This document shows positions 8,077 to 16,234 of a stretch of DNA of 35,808 nt, piece by piece. Source of the DNA: JAABRT01 sp038259155 (GTDB lineage: Bacteria > Gemmatimonadota > Gemmatimonadetes > Gemmatimonadales > Gemmatimonadaceae); the NCBI GenBank assembly GCA_038259155.1, contig JBBSPE010000033.1, positions 1 through 35,808 on the forward strand. The letters are read 5' to 3'. Under the pieces are notes generated by a model. The model was not told the origin of the DNA. It made no database searches and saw nothing but the letters and a program-made list of their open reading frames with translations. Both the position numbers and the translations under genes were made by a program. Numbering within the stretch: the stretch's first letter is position 1; each line of letters begins with the position of its first letter.

Positions 8077-9117
8077 CTAGCACAGCAGCTCGGACACGAG
8101 CTGCGACGTATGCGACACGAGCGCGTCAATCTTGTGGTACGGCATGCGGGTGGGTCCGATCACGCCGATCACCCCCGACAGTGCGCCGGCCTGATATTCC
8201 GCCGTCACGACGGTGAACCCGTCCAGACCAGGATCGCCATGTTCATTCCCGATCGTGATCGACAGGCCAGCGGTGCCAGCGCGCGTCTGCAGCAGGGTTG
8301 CCAACTGCTGCCGACGCTCAGTCAACTCGATGAGCTGGCGCATGCGTTCCCCGGTGGAGAACTCGGGCTGCTCCGCCAGCAGCGACGCGCGTCCGAGCAC
8401 CACATGATCGGCACTGTCCACCGCGCGAGCGAACACCTGCTCGCCCTCCTGCACAAAGATGTTGAGCAGTTCCGCAGCCTTGACCGAGCCGGGCACGTCG
8501 CGCAGGCGTGCACTGAGCGAGGTGCGCACCTGCTCGAGCGTCAGGCCGGCCAGTCGCTCGTTCAGCACAATGGTGACCTCGACCAGCGCCTCGTCGGCAA
8601 TGGTGCCGGGAACCTCGACGAATATGGTGCGCACGGAGCCCACGCCAAGGGTGAGCACCATCAGGATACGCTCCGCAGACACGCGCACGAGTTCGAGCCG
8701 CTGCAGTACCGCACGGTCGAGTCGTGGCCCCAGTGCGATGCCCAGTTCCTGCGTCAGCACGCCCAGTGATTGCGCGGCGCACCGCAGGATCGCCTCGATG
8801 GCCGACCCGCCAGCGCTGATCTGTTCGGCGAGCTGTTCACGCTGCTGCGAGCTGATGGACTCGACGCGCATCAGCGAGTCCACGTACACACGGTACGCCT
8901 TGTCGGTGGGGATGCGACCGGCCGACGTATGCGGATGATAGAGAAACCCTTTTTCCTCGAGGTCGCTCATCGTGTTGCGAACGGTCGCCGGCGATACGCC
9001 AAGATCGAATCGGCGCGCCAAGACGCGCGACCCGGCAGGCTCTGCCGTGGCGACGTACGCTTGAATTACGGCTTCGAGAACCTGCCGTTCCCGATCATTG
9101 AGCTCAGCGAATGCCAT
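8077..9117 (-). CDS. hrcA: Heat-inducible transcription repressor HrcA
   Basis: This 346-residue protein has the normal HrcA length. The N-terminal winged helix (about residues 1-80) includes the VLEAVIQAYVATAEPAGSR segment and a DNA-recognition region reading VSPATVRNTMSDLEEKGF, followed by HPHTSAGRIPTDKAYRVYVD, which is highly characteristic. The rest is the GAF-like dimerisation domain. HrcA represses chaperone genes by binding the CIRCE inverted repeat and loses activity when GroEL is titrated. I find no CIRCE upstream of this gene. Its likely promoter lies in the last codons of hemW and is described separately. Confidence 0.95.
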   Translation of the reverse strand: MAFAELNDRERQVLEAVIQAYVATAEPAGSRVLARRFDLGVSPATVRNTMSDLEEKGFLYHPHTSAGRIPTDKAYRVYVDSLMRVESISSQQREQLAEQISAGGSAIEAILRCAAQSLGVLTQELGIALGPRLDRAVLQRLELVRVSAERILMVLTLGVGSVRTIFVEVPGTIADEALVEVTIVLNERLAGLTLEQVRTSLSARLRDVPGSVKAAELLNIFVQEGEQVFARAVDSADHVVLGRASLLAEQPEFSTGERMRQLIELTERRQQLATLLQTRAGTAGLSITIGNEHGDPGLDGFTVVTAEYQAGALSGVIGVIGPTRMPYHKIDALVSHTSQLVSELLC

Positions 9118-9124
9118 AACCCTA

Positions 9125-9154
9125 AGTGTACTAAGGACTTCGGCCCGCTGTCAA
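9125..9154 (-). promoter_or_regulatory. Predicted sigma-70-type promoter of hrcA, possibly giving a leaderless mRNA
   Basis: Read on the minus strand, TTGACA (9154-9149) is followed after 18 bases by TACACT (9130-9125). Only seven bases lie between this -10 box and the hrcA ATG at 9117, so transcription would start at or within a base or two of the ATG. The bases before the ATG (TAGGGTT) offer no properly spaced Shine-Dalgarno. The -35 half lies in the 3' end of the hemW coding region. Confidence 0.5.
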
Positions 9155-10261
9155 CGCTGCAGCCAAGCTATCGAGTCGCAACCAGCCCAAGGGAGTGCAC
9201 CGCAGTCGCCCATCTGGCCCGATGGTGACCCAGCCGGCCTCCTCCCACGGACGCGTCAACACGTCTTCGGCATCGTTCAGGAGCAGCCCATCGGTTGTGC
9301 GCAGGCCGAGATACACCGCCTCAGCAGCCACGTTGTCCGGGGTGAGCGTTTCGGCGCCCGCCATGGGGTCCTGCCCCGTCGCGAGCTGCGCCTGCCACGC
9401 CGCGTATGCGGCGACGTTCCACCGACGAGAGCGGCCGTCAAAGCCGTGAGCCGACGGTCCCAGCCCCAGATACGGCACCCCGCGCCAATAGGCACTATTG
9501 TGACGCGCCCGGTGCCCCGGCTGCCCGAAGTTGGAGACCTCGTAGTGCTCGAAGCCCGCCCCATGCAGCGCCTGGTGTGCGGCCAGGAACTCACGCTCGT
9601 ACTGGTCTTCCGGTGCCTCCACCGTTTGGCCTCGCTCGAGCCAGCGACCAAGCGGCGTGCCGGCCTCCACGGTGAGACCGTACAGCGAGACGTGGGTGGG
9701 TTCGAGCGCCAGCGCCAAATCCAGATCACGCGGCCAATCGCGCGCGAGGTCCGAGGGTACGGAGAAGATCAAGTCTACGGACAGGTTGGCGAGGCCCGAG
9801 TCCCGCAGGATGCCCACCGCGCGTGGCACGGCGGCCGCGTCGTGCACGCGGTGCATCCACTGCAGCACAGAATTCTGGAAGGACTGTACGCCGAGCGACA
9901 CCCGGTTCACGCCGGCTCGCACCCACGCGCGCACTTCGTCCTCCCGCACATCTTCCGGGTTCACCTCGATTGTGATCTCGGCGCCGGGCAGCGGCGGCGC
10001 GACCACGTGGAGCGCCTCGAGAAGTCGCGCGATTCCGTCACCGCCGAGCAGCGACGGAGTCCCGCCGCCGAGATAGAGCGTCTCTACCGGTGTCGCGGTC
10101 AGATGTCGCGATGCGATCTCATGCGCGATTTCCCGTACAAACGCTTGCGCGGGCACGGTGCGACGCACGGCAATGGCAAAATCGCAGTAGCTGCATCGCC
10201 TCGCGCAGAACGGCACGTGCGTATACACGTGACGATACGTTGGGCCGCTGGCCGCGCTCAC
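9131..10261 (-). CDS. hemW: Radical SAM heme chaperone HemW (HemN-like)
   Basis: This 376-residue radical SAM protein is HemW-like rather than a true coproporphyrinogen dehydrogenase, judging by its length and its start YxHVPFCxxxCxYCDF. The [4Fe-4S] ligands are Cys19, Cys23 and Cys26. GGGTPSLL (the SAM-binding GGE-like segment) and the HemN C-terminal winged region follow. HemW binds heme and hands it to respiratory enzymes. The start is GTG 10261, whose last two bases belong to the TGA of dprA (GTGA overlap). A longer frame open to 10591 is only a shadow of dprA, rich in Arg and Ala. It ends 13 bases before hrcA. Confidence 0.92.
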   Translation of the reverse strand: MSAASGPTYRHVYTHVPFCARRCSYCDFAIAVRRTVPAQAFVREIAHEIASRHLTATPVETLYLGGGTPSLLGGDGIARLLEALHVVAPPLPGAEITIEVNPEDVREDEVRAWVRAGVNRVSLGVQSFQNSVLQWMHRVHDAAAVPRAVGILRDSGLANLSVDLIFSVPSDLARDWPRDLDLALALEPTHVSLYGLTVEAGTPLGRWLERGQTVEAPEDQYEREFLAAHQALHGAGFEHYEVSNFGQPGHRARHNSAYWRGVPYLGLGPSAHGFDGRSRRWNVAAYAAWQAQLATGQDPMAGAETLTPDNVAAEAVYLGLRTTDGLLLNDAEDVLTRPWEEAGWVTIGPDGRLRCTPLGWLRLDSLAAALTAGRSP

Positions 10262-11346
10262 GTGTCGTGCACGGCGAGCAGCGGCTGCACCTGCCCGCGT
10301 GCATCTAGTTCGAGCAGGCCGTGCAGCTCGAGCGCAGCCAGCGCGACGTGCGCCTGCCGTACCGAGAGGCCGGCTCGCACCGCGATGGTGGCGACATCCG
10401 CGACCCCTCGCTGCAGCGCGTCCCAGCACGCGGCCGCGTCCCCCTCGAGTTGCGGCGGAGCCGCCGCGGACGAGGCGATCCCGAGTTCGCTCAACAAATC
10501 GTCCGGTGACAGCAACACTTGCGCGCCCGCCTGAATGAGCGCGTTTGAACCGGCGCACTCCGGCGCGTGCACGCTGCCGGGCACTGCGCATACGGTACGC
10601 CCGAGTTCCTGCGCCACGCGCGCCGTAATGAGCGCGCCACTCTCGCGACCGGCCTCCACGACGACGGTGATTTCCGACAGCGCGGCAATAAGGCGGTTCC
10701 GTTGCGGAAACGTACCCGCGTGTCCGCGTTCCCCGATGGGAATCTCGGACAGCAACAGGCCGTCGGTTGCGATCTCACGTTGCAGCGCGCGGTGACTGGG
10801 CGGGTACGCGATATCCACGCCGGTGCCCAGCACACCAATGGTTGCGCCGTGCGCGTCCAGCGCGCCGCGGTGCGCGGCACCGTCCACGCCGCGCGCGAGG
10901 CCGCTCACCACGCAGAGGTTCGCGCGCGCGCAGGCAGTTGCCAACTCATGCGCGAACCGCAGCGCACTCGCAGACGCGGCTCGTGTCCCCACGATCGCGA
11001 CCGACCGTTGGGCGCCGAGCGCAGGCGTCCCGCGGAGCCACAGCACGGGCGGCGGTACGGGCAGCGCAGCGAGTGCTGCGGGATACGCCTCGTCCGACGG
11101 TACCACACAGCGCGCGTCGGCCGCGCGCGCCTTGCCCAACAGCTCGCCAGCGCGTTGGCGCGCTGCCGAGACCTGGTCAGGAGCGAAGCGTTCAAGCGCC
11201 CGAGATACCGTACCCGCCTCTTCAACACGCCGGAGAAACGCGCTCGGCCCGACGCCATTCACCAGCGAGAGCGCCAGCGCCTCTCGGCGCGCGAGCTCGG
11301 CGATGTCGGCCGCGTGCTCGTGCAAGGGCGCCGCGCGTACGCTCAC
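10258..11346 (-). CDS. dprA: DNA processing protein DprA
   Basis: This 362-residue protein has the DprA/Smf Rossmann-type fold, which binds incoming single-stranded DNA and loads RecA during natural transformation. Signatures are VGTRAASASALRFA, CVVSGLARGVDGAAHRGAL, GVLGTGVDIAYPPSH, FPQRNRLIAALSE and VVEAGRESGALITAR, together covering about residues 120-285. A helix-hairpin-like N-terminal part precedes this, and a winged-helix C-terminal domain (about 300-360) follows. The start is GTG 11346, overlapping the obg TGA as GTGA. The 62-codon extension further upstream lies inside obg and looks like shadow sequence. Its presence hints at competence but does not prove it. Confidence 0.92.
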   Translation of the reverse strand: MSVRAAPLHEHAADIAELARREALALSLVNGVGPSAFLRRVEEAGTVSRALERFAPDQVSAARQRAGELLGKARAADARCVVPSDEAYPAALAALPVPPPVLWLRGTPALGAQRSVAIVGTRAASASALRFAHELATACARANLCVVSGLARGVDGAAHRGALDAHGATIGVLGTGVDIAYPPSHRALQREIATDGLLLSEIPIGERGHAGTFPQRNRLIAALSEITVVVEAGRESGALITARVAQELGRTVCAVPGSVHAPECAGSNALIQAGAQVLLSPDDLLSELGIASSAAAPPQLEGDAAACWDALQRGVADVATIAVRAGLSVRQAHVALAALELHGLLELDARGQVQPLLAVHDT

Positions 11347-12371
11347 GGCAGAAACGCGTCCTGACTCGCAGGCGACGACTCGGCGTCCGCTTTGCGCAGC
11401 TCCAGCAACTGTCGCCACCACGCATCGAGAAGCGCGTCGAGTCCGAGACGACCGGGCGCGCTGATGGCGAACATGCCGAACGCGCCGGGCGCCTCGATCT
11501 CCGGCACATAGAGCTCGCCGAGCAGGTCGCACTTGGTGAACACTACGCAGTAGGGCTTCCCGGCGAGCTCGGCCGAGTACTCGGTGAGTTCGTGGCGCAG
11601 CTGGTCGAACTCGGCCTGCCAGTCTTCCGATTCGATGGACAGGACGAATGCGAGCACGCGGGTACGTTCGATGTGCCGCAGGAACTGCAGGCCGAGTCCC
11701 TTCCCTTCGTGTGCGCCCTCGATGATGCCGGGAATGTCGGCGACCACGAACGTGCGGTGATCACTCAGCGGCACCACGCCGAGGTTGGGTGACAGCGTGG
11801 TGAATGGATAGTTGGCAATCTTGGGGCGCGCGGCCGAGATGACGGACAGCAGCGTGCTTTTGCCCGCGTTGGGCTGGCCCACGAGGCCGACATCCGCAAT
11901 GAGCTTGAGTTCCAGTTCGAAAACGCGCTGCTCTCCTTCCTCGCCCGGCTGCCATTTGCGCGGTGCCTGCTGTGTGGGCGTGACGAAAAACGCGTTGCCC
12001 TTGCCGCCGCGCCCGCCCTTGGCGACGATGTGTTCCTCGCCGTTGTCCATCACTTCGCAGATGAACGCGCCTGACTCCTTGTCGCGCACAATGGTGCCCG
12101 GTGGCACCGGCAGGATCACGTCGGCGCCGGAGCGGCCCGTCATGTTGGAGCCCATGCCGTGCTGCCCGCGTTCCGCCACCCACGAATCGCGATAGGTGAA
12201 GTCGAGCAACGTGGCCAGGTTGCTCTCGCCGCGCACGATCACGTCGCCGCCGCGGCCGCCGTCGCCGCCGTCGGGGCCGCCCATTGGATAGTACTTCTCG
12301 CGGCGAAACGAGCAGGCGCCGGAGCCGCCGGTGCCCGCCTCGACCTTCACCACCACGCGATCGATGAACAT
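11343..12371 (-). CDS. obg: GTPase Obg (CgtA/ObgE)
   Basis: This 342-residue essential GTPase takes part in late 50S assembly and stress signalling. The glycine-rich Obg fold covers residues 1-158 (FIDRVVVKVEAGTGGSGACSF, then GGRGGDV). The G domain shows G1 GQPNAGKS, switch and G3 DIPGIIEGAHEGKGLG and G4 TKCD, the tolerated Thr variant of NKxD. The C-terminal variable domain found in some relatives is absent, which is common. ATG 12371 begins three bases after the stop of the preceding gene, and the end overlaps the dprA start by four bases. Confidence 0.95.
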   Translation of the reverse strand: MFIDRVVVKVEAGTGGSGACSFRREKYYPMGGPDGGDGGRGGDVIVRGESNLATLLDFTYRDSWVAERGQHGMGSNMTGRSGADVILPVPPGTIVRDKESGAFICEVMDNGEEHIVAKGGRGGKGNAFFVTPTQQAPRKWQPGEEGEQRVFELELKLIADVGLVGQPNAGKSTLLSVISAARPKIANYPFTTLSPNLGVVPLSDHRTFVVADIPGIIEGAHEGKGLGLQFLRHIERTRVLAFVLSIESEDWQAEFDQLRHELTEYSAELAGKPYCVVFTKCDLLGELYVPEIEAPGAFGMFAISAPGRLGLDALLDAWWRQLLELRKADAESSPASQDAFLP

Positions 12372-12374
12372 GTG

Positions 12375-13067
12375 CTATTTCCCTTGCACGCGGGCCCAGA
12401 GGCCGACGTATCGTTTGACATCATCAGAATGCAGCAAGTCGGCAATGGCGAGCAGTGCCGCATCGACCTGCGCAGGCGACGCTCCCGCATGTAGCGCACC
12501 GTGAAGGTGTGAGTGCAGTTGCCGATCCTGCCGGGCAATCGCGCACGCCGCCACGATGCACAGTTCGCGCCGCGCCAGGTCCAGATTCGGTCGGCTCAGC
12601 ACCTTGCCGTAGCCTTCCATGATCATCCACGCATCGAGCGCCGGGTGCAGCGCCTTGATGTTGTGTCGCAGTGGTTCGTAGAAGCGGCCGTACACGGTGG
12701 CGCATGTTGCCTCACCCTGCGCCCTGAGCGTCTCGGCGTCGAGTGACGTGCCCGGATCCGTCTGTGGAGCCGGTCGACCCGATAGACGGCGCCACTCGCG
12801 CGATGCGTTGAGCGAGCGAGGAAAGCCGGCGAACAGATACGTTTGGAGAATCAACTCTTCAACCCAGTCGGGCGGGAGATGTGCCACCGCGCGTGCCAGC
12901 GCCTCGCGCGAGTCCAGCTCCGTTCCTCCCGCCAGCAGTGCCGCCAAGCGAACCAGCTGCACCGTGGGAGCATCGAGTCGCTCCGGATGTTGTTGCAAGG
13001 GCGCCGGAGTTGTCACAGACACGGTAGCCCTGGAACTGCTCAACGATGCCACCGTTTGCTCGCGCAT
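12375..13067 (-). CDS. Carboxymuconolactone decarboxylase (AhpD-like) family protein
   Basis: This 230-residue all-helical protein has a C-terminal segment that fits the CMD/AhpD fold: RRELCIVAACAIARQDRQLHSHLHGALHAGASPAQVDAALL, spanning about residues 168-208. The QLHSH segment and the conserved AL-AGAS turn support the family. The CxxC peroxidatic pair of AhpD is missing, so a thiol peroxidase role is doubtful; a gamma-CMD-like or unknown role is possible. A second, weaker helical repeat is visible around residues 60-100. ATG 13067, preceded by GGAAG, is preferred; ATG 13109 would overlap the asparaginase gene. It precedes obg by three bases, which suggests co-transcription. Confidence 0.75.
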   Translation of the reverse strand: MREQTVASLSSSRATVSVTTPAPLQQHPERLDAPTVQLVRLAALLAGGTELDSREALARAVAHLPPDWVEELILQTYLFAGFPRSLNASREWRRLSGRPAPQTDPGTSLDAETLRAQGEATCATVYGRFYEPLRHNIKALHPALDAWMIMEGYGKVLSRPNLDLARRELCIVAACAIARQDRQLHSHLHGALHAGASPAQVDAALLAIADLLHSDDVKRYVGLWARVQGK

Positions 13068-13092
13068 CTCATCATCTTCCCGCCGCACCGGC

Positions 13093-14199
13093 TCAGCCGA
13101 GCTCCGCATGGGCGACCACCTCGTGCCCCGGCACGAACACGCGACCCACCACCTCATCGCGCGTGTTCACGATGGCGTGATGTGCCACCGCCGCAAGCGG
13201 CGCGGGGAGTCGCGCCGGCAGCGCGCCTACCATTTGCAAACAGGCCAGGACCGCGGGAAACTGGGCGCGGGGCGAGCCGTCCTCCACCTTCACCGCGATG
13301 CCCACACCTTGATCGATCAGACCGACCGAGTGCACGCCTTCGGCACCGATCTTGGCAATGATCCGCCCAGCCCCGGCCTGCATGAGCACCGTGTCGAATC
13401 GGTCGGTACCGCCCACAAGATGTGGGTGCGTCGTCATGGCGTGCACGATGCGCGCGGGCAACGGGTCACCCTGCCGCGCGGCGTCCGCGAGCCGCGCATA
13501 GGCCAGCGCCATGTGCGAGAGTGGTAGCGCGAACACCGTGACCCCGCACCCGTCCACGCCAATCGCGATGTCTGATTCCTCCAATCCGCTCCAGTGCGCC
13601 ACCGTCTTGAGCGCTGCCTGTTGCACCGGATGCTCGGCCCGCTGGTAGCCCGCGGTCGGCCAGCCATGATCAAGCGCGCGGGCGAGCATCGCGGCGTGCT
13701 TTCCTGAGCAGTTGGAATGCAGGCGGGTGGGCGCCGCGCCCGCGGCACGCAGGAGAGCAGCGCCGCGCTCAGAGAGTGGTTCGTGCGGGCCGCACGCGAG
13801 ATCCAGTTCCGACAGGCCAATCGACGCCAGCATGCCGGCGGCCACGTGCACGTGCTCCGGCTCGCTGCCATGCGAGGCGCAGGCGAGGGCCAGCTGCTCG
13901 TCCCCCCAGCCCAGGCGGTCAAAGCTTCCGTCCTCCAGCATGGGCAAGAGCTGGAACGGCTTGGCGCAGGAGCGCCACCAAGTGAGCAGCGCGGGGTCGT
14001 GAGCGCGGGCCAACAGGGATCCATCAGCGCGCACAACGGCGGCGTGCACGCGGTGCCGGCTCTCCACGTGACCCGCCCGCGTGACCGCGACGTCGAGGGA
14101 GAGGACGTCTCGCCCCACGGACTTGGGGCCGCCAACGGTGGCGTGGTCGGAAACGCTGCGTGCCGGGCTCGCGGCCACGGCGGAGGAGATCTCGGGCAT
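13093..14199 (-). CDS. L-asparaginase of the PF06089 (Rhizobium etli ReAV) type
   Basis: This 368-residue protein belongs to the PF06089 asparaginase family, which is unrelated to E. coli AnsA/AnsB and resembles serine beta-lactamases in fold. With a constant offset of 29 residues it carries the key residues described for R. etli ReAV: Ser77 and Lys80 (SCAKPF), Ser109 (ASHGSE), Cys164, Lys167 and His168 (NCSGKHA), and Asp216 and Cys218 (GVDGCG). It probably hydrolyses L-asparagine to aspartate and ammonia in the cytoplasm; no signal peptide is seen. The ~29-residue N-terminal extension is low in complexity. It is the first gene of the run leading to obg and hrcA, although a separate promoter before obg cannot be excluded. 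Confidence 0.88.
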   Translation of the reverse strand: MPEISSAVAASPARSVSDHATVGGPKSVGRDVLSLDVAVTRAGHVESRHRVHAAVVRADGSLLARAHDPALLTWWRSCAKPFQLLPMLEDGSFDRLGWGDEQLALACASHGSEPEHVHVAAGMLASIGLSELDLACGPHEPLSERGAALLRAAGAAPTRLHSNCSGKHAAMLARALDHGWPTAGYQRAEHPVQQAALKTVAHWSGLEESDIAIGVDGCGVTVFALPLSHMALAYARLADAARQGDPLPARIVHAMTTHPHLVGGTDRFDTVLMQAGAGRIIAKIGAEGVHSVGLIDQGVGIAVKVEDGSPRAQFPAVLACLQMVGALPARLPAPLAAVAHHAIVNTRDEVVGRVFVPGHEVVAHAELG

Positions 14200-14228
14200 A
14201 GGGGAGGAAAGGTAACCGCCGCTCGACG

Positions 14229-15152
14229 CTACCGTCGTGCAGCCACCACCACCCCCAGCAGCACGACACCGCCGCAGGCCACCGTCGCTGCACTCGGAAT
14301 CTCCCCAATGAACGGCAGCGCCGCTGCCAAGAGCGTGGCGCCGACCGGTTCGCCCAGCACCGTGAGATTCACGATATACGCCGGCAGTCGCCCCAGTGCC
14401 CAGTTCATGCCGGTGTGGCCCAGCAGCATGGGACCAATGGCCAGCGCGAGAAAAATGCCGATCTCACGCGACGGCTGCGGCCAAAGCGGGGCGTGGGCGG
14501 GAATGGCCAGCAGCAGCAAGGTGATCAGCGCGGCGGTGTACGCCAGCAGTACGTAGCCCCACGTGTCGAGCACCTGCCGCACCGCGCGACCTAATAAGTA
14601 GTAGCCCGCGGCGGTAAACGCGCCCACGACGGCCAGGGCATCGCCCAGCAAGGCACTCCCCCGCGCCTCGCGTCCGAGCGAAAGCGCGCCGGACGGCGCG
14701 TCGGCCCACGCCACCCCGATCGCGCCCGCCATGGCCAGCAGGATGCCAAACCATTGCCGCCCGGACGGACGCTCGTCGAGAAATCGCGCGGAGAACAGCG
14801 CGATGATGGCCGGCTGCAGGTTCACGAGCGTGACCGACGCGGCGACGCTGGTGTACCGGAGCGACGCATTCCAGCTCCAGAAGTGCAGCGCGAGCAGCAC
14901 TCCGGCGCCCACGGCGGCCGCGAGCAGCCGTCGATCGAGCGTGCGATAGGTCCGCCAGCTCTCATGTCTCCAGACGAGCCAGGCGATCGGGATGAGCGCG
15001 AGCGCGAGTCGCCACGCCGCGATCGCGATGGGGTGCGCGTCGCTCACGCGAATGAGCGGTGCGGCGAGCGAGATGCCGAGCAGGGCACCCAGCAGGACCA
15101 GCAGCGGTGAGGGAGCGCGAGCGGGCGCTCGAGAGTGCGTGGCGTTCGACAC
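14229..15152 (-). CDS. EamA/DMT superfamily transporter
   Basis: This 307-residue membrane protein shows the ten-helix, two-repeat layout of the drug/metabolite (EamA) transporters. The first repeat runs from LLVLLGALLGISLAAPLIR to about residue 150 and the second from LLGDALAVVGAFTAAGYYLLGR to LGVVVAAR at the C-terminus. Such proteins export or import small metabolites; the substrate cannot be told. I chose GTG 15152 because upstream codons are Arg-rich shadow sequence overlapping hldA. It is transcribed divergently from hldA with 47 bases between the starts. Confidence 0.85.
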   Translation of the reverse strand: MSNATHSRAPARAPSPLLVLLGALLGISLAAPLIRVSDAHPIAIAAWRLALALIPIAWLVWRHESWRTYRTLDRRLLAAAVGAGVLLALHFWSWNASLRYTSVAASVTLVNLQPAIIALFSARFLDERPSGRQWFGILLAMAGAIGVAWADAPSGALSLGREARGSALLGDALAVVGAFTAAGYYLLGRAVRQVLDTWGYVLLAYTAALITLLLLAIPAHAPLWPQPSREIGIFLALAIGPMLLGHTGMNWALGRLPAYIVNLTVLGEPVGATLLAAALPFIGEIPSAATVACGGVVLLGVVVAARR

Positions 15153-15199
15153 GCGAGCATGATGCGCGCGCGCTGACGGGGGCGCTAGCTTACTGCGCA

Positions 15200-16234
15200 A
15201 TGGACACCGACCTGGACAACGCCTCGCCTCCCTCGGCGCCGCCCCTGATCGAGCGAGAGCGTCTGGTCTCGCTACTCGGGGCCGCCGCCTCGCAGCACGT
15301 GTGCATCGTGGGCGACGCCATGCTCGACCTGTACCTCCGCGGTGATGTAGACCGCATCTCACCAGAAGCGCCAGTTCCCGTGGTTCGGGTGCGCGAGCGC
15401 CGTCAGGCGCTGGGCGGTGCCGCCAACGTCGCGCAGAACGTGGCCGCGCTCGGCGCTGGCTGCGATCTGGTGGCCGTGGTGGGCGACGACGCCGCCGGCG
15501 CCACCCTGCGTAGCATGCTTGGCGACGGCGGGATGGAAGCACGATCGCTCGTGACCGTGACGCGTCCCACCACCACGAAGACCCGCGTCATGGCGCGCGC
15601 CCAGCAGTTGGTGCGCTTCGACGAGGAGGATGACGGGGACCTGACCGGCGGGGACGTGGAGCGCGTGCTGATGGCGATTCGCGCGGCGCTGCCTCACGCC
15701 ACGGCGCTGGTGTTCGAGGACTACAACAAGGGCGTACTGGTGCCCGCGGTGATTGAGGGCGCGGTGGCCTTGGCACGAGACGCCGGCATTCCCATCGTGG
15801 TGGATCCAAAGTTCCGCAATTTTTTCGCGTATCGTGGCGCCACTGTGTTCAAGCCGAATCGGCGCGAGCTGGAGGGGGCGCTCGGCGCGAGTGTTGACCT
15901 CGAGCATCCCGAGGCCCTGCCGGCAACCTTTGCGCGACTCGGGGTAGAGCACCTGCTGCTCACGCTCGGTGAGCAGGGCATGGCACTGGTGAATGCGTCG
16001 GGCGACGTGCATCGCGTTCCGACCACGGCGCGCGAAGTGTATGACGTGGTCGGGGCCGGTGATACCGTCACCGCCTACCTGGCCGCCATGCTGGGTGCGG
16101 GTGCCTCGGCGCTGGAAGCGGCGATTGTGGCCAACTATGCAGCAGGAGTCGAAGTGGGAAAACTCGGAGCCGCCACGGTGACCGCGCACGAGGTGCTTAC
16201 GGCCTACGACCGCCACGTGGGCGCGGCTAAATGA
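15200..16234 (+). CDS. hldA: D-glycero-beta-D-manno-heptose-7-phosphate kinase (HldA-like, RfaE kinase domain)
   Basis: This 344-residue PfkB-family sugar kinase is closest in style to the kinase half of HldE/RfaE. IVGDAMLDLYLRGDVDRISPEAPVPV (about residues 34-59) is the typical start, followed by GGAANVAQNVAALG. VFEDYNKGVL, KPNRRE and the catalytic GAGDTVTAYLA segment (about residues 283-293) complete the fold. It phosphorylates heptose 7-phosphate at C1 in ADP-heptose synthesis. The nucleotidyltransferase domain of bifunctional HldE is absent, so a separate HldC is expected. The family also contains other sugar kinases. ATG 15200 is the only sensible start and has no Shine-Dalgarno. GmhA, the preceding pathway step, is at 28.4-29.0 kb. 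Confidence 0.85.
   Translation: MDTDLDNASPPSAPPLIERERLVSLLGAAASQHVCIVGDAMLDLYLRGDVDRISPEAPVPVVRVRERRQALGGAANVAQNVAALGAGCDLVAVVGDDAAGATLRSMLGDGGMEARSLVTVTRPTTTKTRVMARAQQLVRFDEEDDGDLTGGDVERVLMAIRAALPHATALVFEDYNKGVLVPAVIEGAVALARDAGIPIVVDPKFRNFFAYRGATVFKPNRRELEGALGASVDLEHPEALPATFARLGVEHLLLTLGEQGMALVNASGDVHRVPTTAREVYDVVGAGDTVTAYLAAMLGAGASALEAAIVANYAAGVEVGKLGAATVTAHEVLTAYDRHVGAAK

Noticed and set aside
7123..8769. Long 548-codon plus-strand open frame opposite dnaJ and hrcA
   Set aside because: It is antisense to two clear genes, has a composition typical of high-GC shadow frames and matches no family.
10262..10591. N-terminal 110-residue extension of HemW
   Set aside because: It overlaps dprA and is Arg/Ala/Gly-rich; the conserved protein begins just after GTG 10261.
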